Notes under the pieces: generated by a model | Database searches by the model: none | What the model was told of the DNA's origin: nothing | What the model saw: the letters and a program-made list of their open reading frames with translations, nothing else | Program-made: the position numbers and the translations under genes | Part shown: one piece after another, positions 32,905 through 44,345 of the stretch | Layout of the letters: every line of letters starts with the position of its first letter | Position numbering within the stretch: the first letter of the stretch is position 1 | Source: Delphinapterus leucas | Lineage: Eukaryota > Chordata > Mammalia > Artiodactyla > Monodontidae | Direction of reading: 5' to 3' | NCBI RefSeq assembly: GCF_002288925.2 | Contig: NW_022098030.1 | Span: 9,089,702 to 9,153,701 of the forward strand | Length of the DNA: 64,000 nucleotides

Positions 32905-33426
32905 TCGTCTCAGTTTTAGTTATCTATTGTGTGCAATAAACTATACCAAAATCTAGCGGCTAAAAAAATTTAATATTTCTCAGTTTCTTTGGGTAACGTA
33001 TCTGGGTACAGCTTAGGTGGGTCCTTTGGCTCAGGGTCCCTCACAGGCTACCATCCAGCTGGCAACGAGGGTGCAGTCATCTTAAGACTTGACTAAAAGA
33101 GGATCTCCTTCCAAGCTCACTTATATGTTAGTGAGAAGCCACCCTCAGTTTCTTGTCATATGGACTTTTCCATAGGGCAGCTCATACACAGCAGCTGGCA
33201 ACGTTCAGAGGAAGCAAATGAGAGAATAAGAAAGGACAAATAAGACAGAGACAGAATCTTTCTGTAACCCAGCCTCTAAAGTGACTTCTCATTGTTTTTG
33301 CCATATTTTACTCATCAAAAGCAAGTTACTAGGTTCAGCCCACAGTCAAGGCAAGGGGATTATATATGGACAGGAAAATCAGGAGGCAGGCCTCATTGGG
33401 ACACATCTCAGAAGCTGCCTACTATA
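32905..33426 (+). mobile_element. Ancient retroelement 3' module (same class as 30290 block)
   Basis: Begins 'ttttagttatctattgtgtg' and contains 'ggtacagcttaggtgggtcc', 'catagggcagctcatacaca' and 'gggacacatctcagaagctg', ending near 'cctactata'. This is a well preserved copy of the module that is more diverged at 30290-30835. Confidence 0.6.
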
Positions 33427-33478
33427 TTCCCTAACCTACCCAAACATTCTTGCTGGGTCCCTCCCTGCAGTTTGCAAG

Positions 33479-33802
33479 AACTACCAGTAGGGGGCTTCCC
33501 TGGTGGCGCAGTGGTTGAGAGTCTACCTGCTAATACAGGGGACACGGGTTCGAGCCCTGGTCTGGGGGGATCCCGCGTGCCGCGGAGCGGCTGGGCCCGT
33601 GAGCCACAATTACTGAGCCTGCGCGTCTGGACCCTGTGCTCCGCAACAAAAGAGGCCGCGATAGTGAGAGGCCCGCGCACCGCGTTGAAGGCTGGCCCTC
33701 GCTTGCCACGACTAGAGAAAGCCCTCGCACAGAAACGAAGACCCAACACAGCCCTAAATTAATTAATTAATTTAAAAAAAAAAAAAAAAACTACCAGGAG
33801 GG
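33479..33802 (+). mobile_element. CHR-type SINE, long form
   Basis: The body is at 33493-33788 on the plus strand, with the 3' region from 'gttgaaggctggccctcgct' to 'cgaagacccaacacagccct', an (AATT)n stretch and an A tail. The duplication 'aactaccagtaggg' (33479-33492) and 'aactaccaggaggg' (33789-33802) differs by one base. A 156-residue open frame across its left part is incidental. Confidence 0.94.
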
Positions 33803-35039
33803 ACTTTTGAGAGTATGGCCTACAAACACTTCTACCTCTCCCTTTCCATCATCAGAAGTCAACACAGCTAACACCCTCACTGCAAAGACTGATAGATATC
33901 AATTAGAACTGCATTGCACCACTTTTAAATGAAAATCATTGCATAAAGAAAGGAAAAAGATAGAATAATCTGGGTCTATACAAAATTCTCAATCAGTAAT
34001 TTCTTGACACTAATTGCTAAGTAACCAATCCTATTCCACATTCTAATGGAATCTCTAATTGTATACAGTTCCTTGCTCTGGTCTTCATCCTCCTATTCGG
34101 GGTGGGAAAAATATCCATATACTCATTTGGGTATAGATTAGCTCTCTGTTGGGAACCACTGAATAAACACAAAGTTAGAATAAAGTTACTTTTTTTTCCC
34201 TTTGTTATGGCCTACTATATACAGTCAGGTCTATTTTCTAAAGCCATGCCATCTTTTCCTTGAAAATAATATTTGTATGGTGGAAGGGATTTATTGAGTA
34301 AACTTAGATTTTCAAAGGGATCAGCAATAGAGGTAGACTTCAAAGTAATGTAATTTACACCACTGAGCTTCTTTTGACCTGTAAATTTACAACAGGCCTG
34401 CTGTCACTTTCTTGCTCAATCATGAGAGATGTGGAGCATCGGTCTTTGAAAGAAGACAGACGACCTCACAACACACCAGGTCTCCAGGGCTCCTCAACAA
34501 CAGGGTATCAAAAGAAATTGCATTTTGTTTTTGAAGTGCTAGCCAATAAATGACTCTGCCGCTCTGAGTGCTTTTTTAATTCCCTTAAATCTCAAAACGA
34601 GCTAAAATATCAGATCTCTCTTAAGAAATAGTATAGTACTGAACAGATTATAAATTAACAGCCAGCAAATTTAATTGAGCCCACTTTAACCTGGTGAGCC
34701 TAAAGAGATACTTTTAAAGTATAAAGAGAAAGAGAAGAAGAATAAAGTGTGCTCACTAGGCCAGCTTTTCCAATCTCTCTGGGCATTAATTTTGTCCTTT
34801 TTAATAAGGAGTTCCTATTAGCTACTGCATTTTCAAATGATAAAACATCACATTCAAAAGAGCTCATTTTCGCACTGATTTTTATCTCCTGAGTTCTTAA
34901 TAGAAAACTTAGATTCAAAACACAGCAAACTGTACCACTCTATGAGACTGGTACCTTAACATCACTTCCTATATTGGTTTCTTCCTTTTTTTTCTCTTAA
35001 ATTCAAATCTCTCCTCCATTTCAATACATGCATTATTCT
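33803..35039. other. Repeat-free interval; candidate conserved non-coding element near 34380-34930
   Basis: About 1.2 kb without recognised repeats. The part around 34550-34920 is AT-rich with several TAAT/ATTA cores and no simple-sequence decay, a texture often seen in conserved developmental enhancers. This is a visual impression only. Confidence 0.4.
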
Positions 35040-35460
35040 GAAAGTCAGATTTATATTCTTAACTTCCCTCTCATAGCCTTGACTCCCAATATGGTTAAAT
35101 GATTAGCCTTGACTCCCTCCTTAAACCACCATCTTCAATCTTATGTTATCATTCTGCCAAAACTCAGAAATTTAACAGCACTTTGATCCAAACCAAGTGG
35201 ACTTTCTGACTTTGCTCCCAATTCCAGATCTCTTCTTTGCATTTGGTTACATTTTACCAAGTCTTAAAATGTGCTAATTTCTCTCAAATAGACCACCCTT
35301 CCCTTGAGTCATTTCTTGATCCTCTCTCACACCATCTGCTGAGCTTTTCTAAATTTCCATGTTTCAGTCACCATTGTGGTCCAAGCTCTCATTACTCTGT
35401 GTCTAGATTAAGGCAACACCCTCCTCCACGATATCCCTGCCATTTGCCCCTCCCAGCAGT
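35040..35460 (+). mobile_element. Probable L2 LINE fragment
   Basis: 'cagtcaccattgtggtccaa', 'gtctagattaaggcaacacc' and 'ccctgccatttgcccctccc' follow the order of an internal L2 3' segment. It is diverged, and the left limit is a guess. Confidence 0.45.
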
Positions 35461-35926
35461 TGTGTGCTGGAGTCAGTACGTAACAGTTTCTGAGAGTGGT
35501 TTGTTAAGTGTTCAGGAATTGTGCCAGCTGGTTTTTAACAAAGTATTAAAAATTAACATAAACTTACACTGAAATAAATTGTATTTAAAATAAAGGTAAT
35601 AAATACGCATATCTCACCACTTCCCACTTTGCTACATTTTACTATTTTCTGTGGTCTTGAGTTTATCTATAACTATTATACCTGTAAGCATGGAAACAGA
35701 TATATAATGAAAGACTACTGTATACCTCTCCCCAATTTTTCATTAAATGATGTCTGAAATTGACCATGGTGGGAGAAATTGGTAAATCCTACAAAGCAGG
35801 ACACGGATTTTCAGAGTGAATGTTTCTGAACATTTGCCAGCTATCACCGTCATTGCACCGTGACACATCAGCCTCCTCTGCTTCATCTTTTCCTTGGCGA
35901 GGAGCTCATGACTGGATATGGGTGCT
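35461..35926. other. Unique sequence
   Basis: About 465 bases; nothing recognised. Confidence 0.45.
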
Positions 35927-36578
35927 GTATGAGTTAAGGTTCTCTGAAGAAACAGAACCAATGGGATCTACAGATAGACAGATAGGATGGATGGATGGAT
36001 GGATAGATAAAATAGATAAGATAGATAGATAAGATATATCCATACATAGGATATCTATATAGATATAGATATACAGACGTAGCTATAAATATGGATATAT
36101 AGCGACATAAATACATGTAATAGGAGATTTTTTATAGGAATTGGCTTACACAACAATGAGTCTGAGAAGTCCCAGGATCTGAAGTCTGCAAGCTAGAGAA
36201 CAAGGAAAGCTGGTAATGTCATTCATTCCATGTCCAAATGTCCAAGAGCCAGGGAAGCCCCAGTATAAGTCCCAATCCAAGTCCAAAGGTCTGAGAACCA
36301 AGAGTGCTGTGGTCCAAAGGCAGGAGAAGATGGATGTTCCAACTCAAGCAGAGGGCAAATTCATCCTTCTACTTTTTTGTTCAATTGGAGCCATCGGTGA
36401 ATTGGATGATTGCCTATCTGCACTAGGGAGGGCAACCTTCTGTACTCAGTCTACTGATTCAAATGCTAATGTCTTCTGGGAACACCCTCACAGATATACC
36501 CAGAAATAATGTTTTACCAGCTATCTGGGCATCCCTTAGTGGAGTCAAGTTGACACATAAAATTAACCCTCACAGGTG
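35927..36578 (+). mobile_element. Ancient retroelement 3' module (L1M-type) with internal GATA repeat
   Basis: Begins 'taaggttctctgaagaaaca', contains 'gaattggcttacacaacaat', 'ctgagaagtcccaggatctg' and 'actcagtctactgattcaaa', and ends 'agtcaagttgacacataaaa'. It is a better preserved relative of 27340-27775. The usual short A/T run near its left end has become a GATA/GGAT tract. Confidence 0.6.
35975..36116. repeat. (GATA)n/(GGAT)n simple repeat, imperfect
   Basis: An imperfect tetranucleotide tract (GGAT, GATA, ATAT and TATC units) within the retroelement module. Confidence 0.85.
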
Positions 36579-38539
36579 CATTTGGCCAGTCACTTACTGA
36601 AGAGCTGCAGGTCCAATACCAGCAGAGAGGTATGTCTGGCCTGTAACTATAGTTTCAGGTAAGACAGAGACGCAGAGACAAGGGACAAGATGGAACAGAA
36701 CATGGTATACGGTTGTTAAGTATGAGAAAGATAGGTTATATAAGTTGTGACCATAATTTAAATTAGAAGACTTTGTGGCTGTGTTTTGAAGTATAATCAG
36801 CAATTACGAATTGGAAAATTCCCATTCAGTACGTGTGCTTCAATCACTTTGATGTTTACTGTATAATTTCTCTGTCTCACATGCAAGATGGTTAGGATTT
36901 TCATCCTTCGTCCTTTCTTAGTTAGTATTTGTGAATCATAGGTTTTGGCTGAAAGCATTTTTAGCAGAACTTTTTAGGAAAATGCTTTATATTGTATTAC
37001 AATACCAGTTACTTGACAGTAATTTTATCATCCAAAATAATTTCAATACTCTGAAGTGTCATTATATTTTATATATTATGTTACACTAAATTTTCCTAAA
37101 TAAAATTGCTTTCCTAAAAACTATAAAGATCAAATTCATTATTTTATAACTACTCTGATAAATCACTATATCAAAAAAGGCAACAGTTAATTTAAATGTC
37201 TCATTAAAAATGTTTCATACATATTATTATTGTTAGCTACTATGTATACCTTTCTCCATTTTACTTTCTAAAACCTAATAAGAGTAAGTTATAATATTAA
37301 TATTTCATAACTCTGAATTCCATACCAATGTTTTCCAAATTTCAAGACTTGTCCTCTAAAATCAATTTTCCTTCTTCTAGTTGACTACATATAGAGAAAG
37401 AATTTTCTATAAATAAAGACAATGCAAAAGTGAAAAACGTTTGTAATTAAACAGTTGGAGCTAATGGAACAAGGAAAACTTTTTTTATTGTTGTACCTCT
37501 CTGACTTATTCAAATTTGTTACAATGAACACTCACAAAAAAAGGAATTGAGAGTTGATTGTTAAAAACAATAACTTTATTATATAAATAATTATTTTTAT
37601 AGTGTATTCGTAAAGGATTAACATTAAACTGATGGCCTGGTAGCAACCAGAAAACAAAACAAATTAGTAACATATTTCTTTCTGCGTTTCTTTCAGAATC
37701 TCAGCACCATGTCCTATTTGTTGGAAGAATAAGTCAAAATTTTGTCTCCATTTATATGCACTTAAATCTTTTTTGTCTTCCACATTTTCTTTAATGAGAA
37801 CTTAATGTTTGTAAGGGTCAATTTCCACTGAAGTTTGTTTGCATTTGTGGCCAAAATCCTCCCAAGTTCTCTGGACCCAGTCATCTTGCATCTTAAAAAT
37901 TAAGTAGAGAAACAAGCAAGAGGGTGGAAGTAACTAAATCAACATCTACACATCTGTAATCCTAAACAAAGACACAAAACATGTGGCCTTTTGATGATGG
38001 TTCAGTAGCAGCAAATACAAAGGACAGCACAGGCAAGTGGGGTGAAAACAGTAATGTAACTAAAGTCAGCAAACCTAGGTGTGAAACGTACATGGACAAC
38101 TGGCAGCTTTATGCACTCAAAGGAGTGACTCAACCACTCTGCTCCTTGTTTTAAAAATGCCATGAAAGGATGCTATGTAAATTAATTCATAACATATAAA
38201 AGAAACCCCATCTTAATGATAATTGTTAATTCACACAAACTCTACAAATCTCTTATCTCATCTCACAGAAGTTCTCCACAAGTGCCCCCCTAACTGAAAC
38301 AAGCCTTTACCTTTACTTCAAGCATTTCACTAACAAATATTTTTACAGCCTCACTAGTCTATATTAGGTTAGGAAATAGAAAATATTTGTCAGACCTTTA
38401 AGATAGAGATCACTTCCTCCTAATGAAGGTAGTAAGAAGTAGTGGAAAGAATACTGGCCTAAATATTCTGAAGATGATAAACCTAGCTGATGGTGACAAT
38501 ACTTTATTAACTGATTGCATAATTTTTCCATTTCACCAA
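36579..38539. other. Unique AT-rich interval
   Basis: About 2 kb without recognised repeats or exons. Confidence 0.45.
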
Positions 38540-38757
38540 ATAATTTTCTGCATCCACTAGGGTGCTGGGGATACAATAATGAGCAAGGAAAAATATTCCT
38601 GGCTTTCTCCCAACTCAGAGTCAAATGAGAATAGCAGACAACTAAACAAGTAACTACAGTTACATGTGATATCATAGAAGAAATAGGAGCTCTAGTGGGA
38701 ATGCATACAGGGATGCTCAAGAAGATCTAGAAGCTGGGGTGCCAGGAAGATTTCCTT
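38540..38757 (-). mobile_element. L2-type fragment, antisense
   Basis: 'agggtgctggggatacaata' followed by 'atgagcaaggaaaa' and 'caactaaacaagtaactaca' is typical of the antisense L2 segment. Confidence 0.55.
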
Positions 38758-39172
38758 CCATCCTCCCCCTAGCTCACTATGTTCAGCTCCACAGGCCTTT
38801 TTTTTCTTATTCCTTGATCACTCAGGGCCCTTCCTTTATTGAAATGTTCTTATTCCAATTCTTCAAGTAACTGGTTCCCAATCAGCACTGAAATCTCACT
38901 TAATGTCCACTCTTCAGAGTGAACATTCTGAGTCCATATCTTAAGCAATCACTAACACATCACGCTGTTTTAGTCTCATCATTACATGTATACGTGATTA
39001 AAATGATCTTCACTGAGGACTGGTTTAACCAGATGGTATCTATTTCTGGTACTACGATAGGAGCTCTAGGAAGGCAGCAGTCCCTGTTTAATTTAATCAC
39101 TGTTGAATGATCAGCACTGAAAACACTGTGGGTGATAAATAATTATTTGTTGAATAAATGAATGAATCTGCC
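38758..39172 (+). mobile_element. L2 LINE 3' end
   Basis: 'cagggcccttcctttattga' then 'aggaaggcagcagtccctgt', and finally 'aattatttgttgaataaatg' plus 'aatgaat', the diagnostic L2 terminus with its short tandem tail. Confidence 0.8.
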
Positions 39173-39234
39173 TTGATTATCTCACACAATGTTTAGAGAG
39201 TCAAACAAATAATAATTAACCACAGTAGCAAAAG

Positions 39235-39465
39235 CCCTGACATGTTTATATACTATTTTTCAGACTAAAAAATTTTTTACATATATCATCTCATTTGAAT
39301 CTCCTGTCCTATTCTGTGAAGGAAGGCTGGCAAGACTGAGGAAACAAAAGCTTGTGGAGGTCAAGTGACTTCTTTAAGTTCTCAAAGATAGTAGTAAAAA
39401 AAAGGCAAAGCTGAAATGAAACTATAGATCTTCAGTGGACAATCTGATTCTTTCACTGTACCACA
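39235..39465 (-). mobile_element. MIR SINE, antisense
   Basis: 'acatatatcatctcatttga', 'agactgaggaaacaaaagct', and 'gtcaagtgacttctttaagt' are the antisense MIR core in order. Confidence 0.75.
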
Positions 39466-41212
39466 TGGAAAGGTGAACACTGTGTATACAAAGATGGTAG
39501 TTCTGCACAGCCAGAATCCTAAATGAACAATAAAATTCTTAGCTTAACTGGCAAACACCCCTAGATATTCATGACAAATCCATGCATTTGCTTCCCTTCC
39601 CCCACACAATATGTTATTACGTTCCGACAACAGTAGCATGTTTTTTACCATAGAAATGTTCCTTACACTGAATGAAGAGAATAAGTAATTATTCATTAGC
39701 TATTAGACTGCACAATTATGTAGCTGCTTGTTGTATGTCAGATGCCTAGATGAGACTTGGCAGAGAAATGTGGAATTGAATAGAGAACTGAAAGTGCAGT
39801 ATTCTTCAAATAATGTGTGAATATAAGTAAAGGGCTCAGCAGCAAGTTGAACTAATAAAAGAACACCGCAAATTATTCTATGAAGAGAGGGTCAGGTCTT
39901 CATCTCAACAGGTCTCAATGACAAGTAGCATTAGGGATAAATTCATTAACACTCACTCCAAAATTTCCCTTGGAATACTCAACTTTGATGCCATTTGGAA
40001 ATCTAAAAATGTAATGTACTTTAACTTTCTAAAAAGTAACACAAACTTATGACTACTGAGCTTTTTTCCTAAGTATGTATCTTCCTGCGGTGAAGAGTAA
40101 GAACTGGGGAAGGGGACTGAGGATGGAGGCTGCCAAGTCCATCTTTTAATCCATTTTTCACTCAGGACAGGAAGAAAACCTTAGAGAATTTGGATTCTTT
40201 TAGACAAAAAGAAAAAAAAAAAGAAAACCCTATCTTACTGTGCTAGACTAGCATTACTAGGGAAAGTACTTTCTCTGAACCACTGAAAGAAAACATTCCT
40301 TCGGGAATCATTGAAAAGCCAGAGGATCAGTGTGATTCCAGCAGAAACATGTGCAAAAATAAGTAAAATAAATAAAAGTGCTTTAAATGTACACATTTAG
40401 ATCCAGGTTTGGAAATGTGCTATTTCTTAATATTGTTCAAGACCAATATATAGCATTCTTATTATATTTTATGAATGTTTCAGTAATTAACCTTTACTGG
40501 TCATATTAAATATAAAAATTTAACACAATATTTATCTAATTCCATTGGTTATGATCAAAATGTAAAAAAGAGGCAATTACACAATAACCATCCAGAAACT
40601 TTGTTTCTACATGAAATATTTATAATAAAGTTTATCAACAAAAAATTATGTCAGGCTTAAATCAAAAGTATACAGCAATGCACAAAATATTTTTCTGATG
40701 TCACTATTTTTTCAAAATTATTTAATAGTGTATCTTTAATAGAGTTCAACAAACCTTTATAGAAAACAGACAACATGCCTGCTATTGTTCTTAAGATACA
40801 AAGATGAAAAAGATGCTGAAGCTGTCCCCAAACACAAAATTTAAGCCCACCTGTCATCATACATAAAATTGCCCCCTCCAAAATATGATCCTGATGAAAA
40901 AGTTTTACCTGGAATTTAAAGAAATAGAAAAAGTTCATTTTAAAGCAAATGCAATCTTAAAATTCCAAAATTTTCTTGGGAGGTTTATTTTCTGGCTAAG
41001 GTTGCTCCACAGAATTATCTTCAACAGTAAATATAATTTTCCTCAACATGCTGATCTTTCTAAAGCTATGTAGGTAACAACACAAAGTAAACCAGTGTTT
41101 ATATGTCTATAAACACTTCACGTATTTTCTCAGATACTGTAGAGTGTTACCTCTGTTTCATATTCCTTCAGGATGTAAAATAAATATTCTTATTAAAATA
41201 TATGGCTTTTCC
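39466..41212. other. Unique AT-rich interval
   Basis: About 1.75 kb. A short L2-like phrase may lie near 40775-40850 but is too weak to call. No exon is recognised. Confidence 0.45.
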
Positions 41213-44150
41213 AATACAAGCCTACCTCAAGAAACAAGAAGAAACTCAAATAAACAACCTAACCTTACAACTAAAGGAGCTAGAGAAAGAAGAACAAACA
41301 AAACCAAAGTCAGTAGAAGGAAAGAAATCATAAAGATCAGAGCAGAAATAAATGAAATAGAAACAAAGAAAACAATAGCAAAGATCAATGACACTAAAAG
41401 CTGGTACTTTGAGAAGATAAACAAAATTGATAAACCATTAGCCAGACTCATCAAGAAAAAAGAGGGAGGGGACTCAAATCAATAAAATTAGAAATGAAAA
41501 AGGAGAAGTTATAACAGACAACGCAGAAACACAAAGCATCCTAAGAGACTACTACAAGCAACTCTATGCCAATAAAATGGACAAGCTGGAAGAAATGGAC
41601 AAATTTTTAGAAAGTTATAACCTTCCAAGACTGAACCAGGAAGAAATAGAAAAAATGAACAGACAAATCACAAGTAATGAAATTGAAGCTGTGATTAAAA
41701 ATCTTCCAACAAACAAAAGTCCAGGACCAGATGGCTACACTGGTGAATTCTATCAAACATTTAGAGAAGAGCTAACACCCATCCTTCTCAAACTCTTCCC
41801 AAAAATTGCAGAGGAAGGAACACTCCCAAACTCATTCTATGAGGCCTCCATCACCCTGATAGCAAAACCAGACAAAGATACTACAAAAGAAGAAAATTAC
41901 AGACCAATATCACTGATGAATATAGATGCAAAAATCCTCAACAAAATACTAGCAAACAGAATCCAACAACACATTAAAAGGATCATACACCATGATCAAG
42001 TGGGATTTATCCCAGGGATGCAAGGATTCTTCAATATATGCAAATCAATCAGTGTGATGCACCATATTAACAAATTAAAGAATAAAAACCATATGATCAT
42101 CTCAATAGATGCAGAAAAGGTTTTTGACGAAATTCAGCACCCATTTATGATAACAACTCTCCAGAAAGTGGGCATAGAGGGAGGCTACCTCAACATAATG
42201 AAGGCCATATACGACAAACCCACAGCAAACATCATTCTCAATGGTGAAAAACTGAAAGCATTTCTTGTAAGATCAGGAACAAGACAAGGATGTCCAACCT
42301 TGGCACTATTATTAAACATAGTTTTGGAAGTCCTAGCCATGGCAATCAGAGAAGAAAAAGAAATAAAAGGAATACAAATGGGAAATGAAGAAGTAAAACT
42401 GTCACTGTTTGCAAATGACATAATACTATACATAGAGAATCCTAAAGATGCCACCAGAAAACTACTAGAGTTAATCAATGAATTTGATAAAGCTGCAGGA
42501 TACAAAATTAATGCACAGAAATCTCTTGCATTCCTATACACAAATGATGAAAAATCTGAAAGAAATTAAGGAAACACTCACATTTACCACTGCAACAAAA
42601 AGGAATAAAATACCTAGGAATAAACCTACCTAGGGAGACAAAAGACCTGCATGAAGAAAACTATAAGACACTGATGAAAGAAATTAAAGATGACACCAAC
42701 AGGAGAGATATACCATGTGTTTGGATTGGAAGAATCAATATTGTGAAAATGACTATACTACCCAAAGCAATCTAAAGATTCAATGCAGTCCCTATCAAAT
42801 TACCAATGGCATTTTTTACAGAACTAGAACAAAAAAATCTTAAAATTTGTATAGAGACACAAAAGACCCCGAATAGCCAAAGCAGTCTTGAGGGAAAAAG
42901 ACAGAGTTGGAGGAATCAGACTCCCTGACTTCAGACTATACAACAAAGCTACAGGAATCAAGGCAATATGGTACTGGCACAAAAACAGAAAGATAGATCA
43001 ATGGAACAGGATAGAAAGCCCAGAGATAAATCCACGCACCTATGGTCAACTAATCTATGACAAAGGAGGCAAGGATATACAAGGGAGAAAAGACAGTCTC
43101 TTCAATAAGTGGTGCTGGGAAAACTGGAGAGCTACACGTAAAAGAATGAAATTAGAACACTCCCTAATACCATACACAAAAGTAAACTCAAAATGGATTA
43201 GAGGCCTAAACGTAAGATTGGACACTATCAAACTCTTAGAGGAAAACATAGGAAGAACACTCCTTGACATAAATCACAACAAGATCTTTTTTGATCCACC
43301 TTTTAGAGTAATGGAAACAAAAACAAAAATAAACAAATGAGACCTAATGAAACTTAAAAGCTTTCGCACAGCAAAGGAAACCATAAACAAGACAAAAAGA
43401 CAACCCTCAGAATGGGAGAAAATATTTGCAAACAAATCAACAGACAAAGGATTAATCTCCAAAATTTATAAGCAGCTCATGCAGCTCAATAACAAAAAAC
43501 CAAACAACCCAATCCAAAAATGGGCAGAAGAGCTAAATAGACATTTCTCCAAAGAGGATATACAGATTGCCAACAAACACAAGAAAGGATGCTCAACATC
43601 ACTAATCATTAGAGAAATATAAATCAAAACTACAATGAGGTATCACCTCACACCAGTCAGAATGGCCATCATAAAAAAATCTAAAAACGGTAAATACTGG
43701 ACACGGTGTGGAAAAAATGGAACCCTCTTGCACTGTTGGTGGGAATGTAAATTGATACAGCCACTATGGAGAACAGTACGGAGGTTCCTTAAAAAACTAA
43801 ACATAGAATTACCATATGACCCAGCAATCCCACTACTGGGCATATACCCAGAGAAAACCATAATTCAAAAAGANNNNNNNNNNCACATGCACCCCAATGT
43901 TCATTGCAGCACTATTTACAATAGCCAGGTCATGGTAGCAACCTAAATGCCCATCAACAGATGAATGGATAAAGAAGATGTGGTACATATATACAATGGA
44001 ATATTACTCAGCCATGAAAAGGAATGAAAGTGGGTCATTTGTAGAGACGTGGATGGATCTAGAGACTGTCATAAAGAGTGAAGTAAGTCAGAAAGAGAAA
44101 AACAAATATCATATACTAACGCATAATGTGGAGCCTAGAAAAATAGTACA
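41213..44150 (+). pseudogene. L1 ORF2 pseudogene (reverse transcriptase)
   Basis: ORF2 encodes the L1 endonuclease/reverse transcriptase. Here the longest intact part is 330 residues at 41577-42569. In it, motif A '[11 protein letters not shown]' is present near residue 177 and the 'RQGCP' motif near residue 237. Motif C reads LFANDII (codons for FAND at 42408-42419) where active L1 has FADD, so a catalytic Asp is replaced by Asn. The frame is lost at an approximately two-base deletion near 42563. Other breaks are a frame change near 41460-41475, an in-frame stop near 42773 and a TGA near 43338. The C-terminal pieces at 42888-43340, 43347-43622 and 43635-44205 remain readable. The enzyme is not functional. 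Confidence 0.9.
43874..43883. other. Assembly gap (10 N)
   Basis: Ten undetermined bases inside L1 ORF2. Flanking L1 sequence reads 'attcaaaaaga' then 'cacatgcacccc', which nearly adjoin in typical L1 copies. Confidence 0.99.
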
Positions 44151-44345
44151 GATGAACTGGCTTGCAGGGCAGAAACAGAGACACAGATGTAGAGAACAAA
44201 TGTAGGGACACCAATGGGGGAAAGTGGTGGGGTGGGGGTTGTGTGATGAATTGGGAGATTGGGATTGACATATATACACTAATACATATAAAATGGATAA
44301 CTAATAAGACCCTGCTATATAAAAAAATAAATAAAATTAAATTTA

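Larger units (their letters stand above)
41213..44345 (+). mobile_element. L1 LINE, 5'-truncated, about 3.1 kb
   Basis: The largest transposon in the window. It starts inside ORF2, after the endonuclease domain ('aatacaagcctacctcaaga'), and runs through the reverse transcriptase, the C-terminal region and a 3' UTR of the second type, ending in (A)n/(TAAA)n at about 44320-44345. ORF1 and the endonuclease are absent. Sequence quality is interrupted by ten N at 43874-43883. I found no clear target duplication. Low divergence within the reverse-transcriptase frame suggests moderate age. Confidence 0.93.

Noticed and set aside
42185..42541. 118-residue antisense open frame over the L1 reverse transcriptase
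   Set aside because: Shadow of the sense L1 ORF2; no independent similarity.
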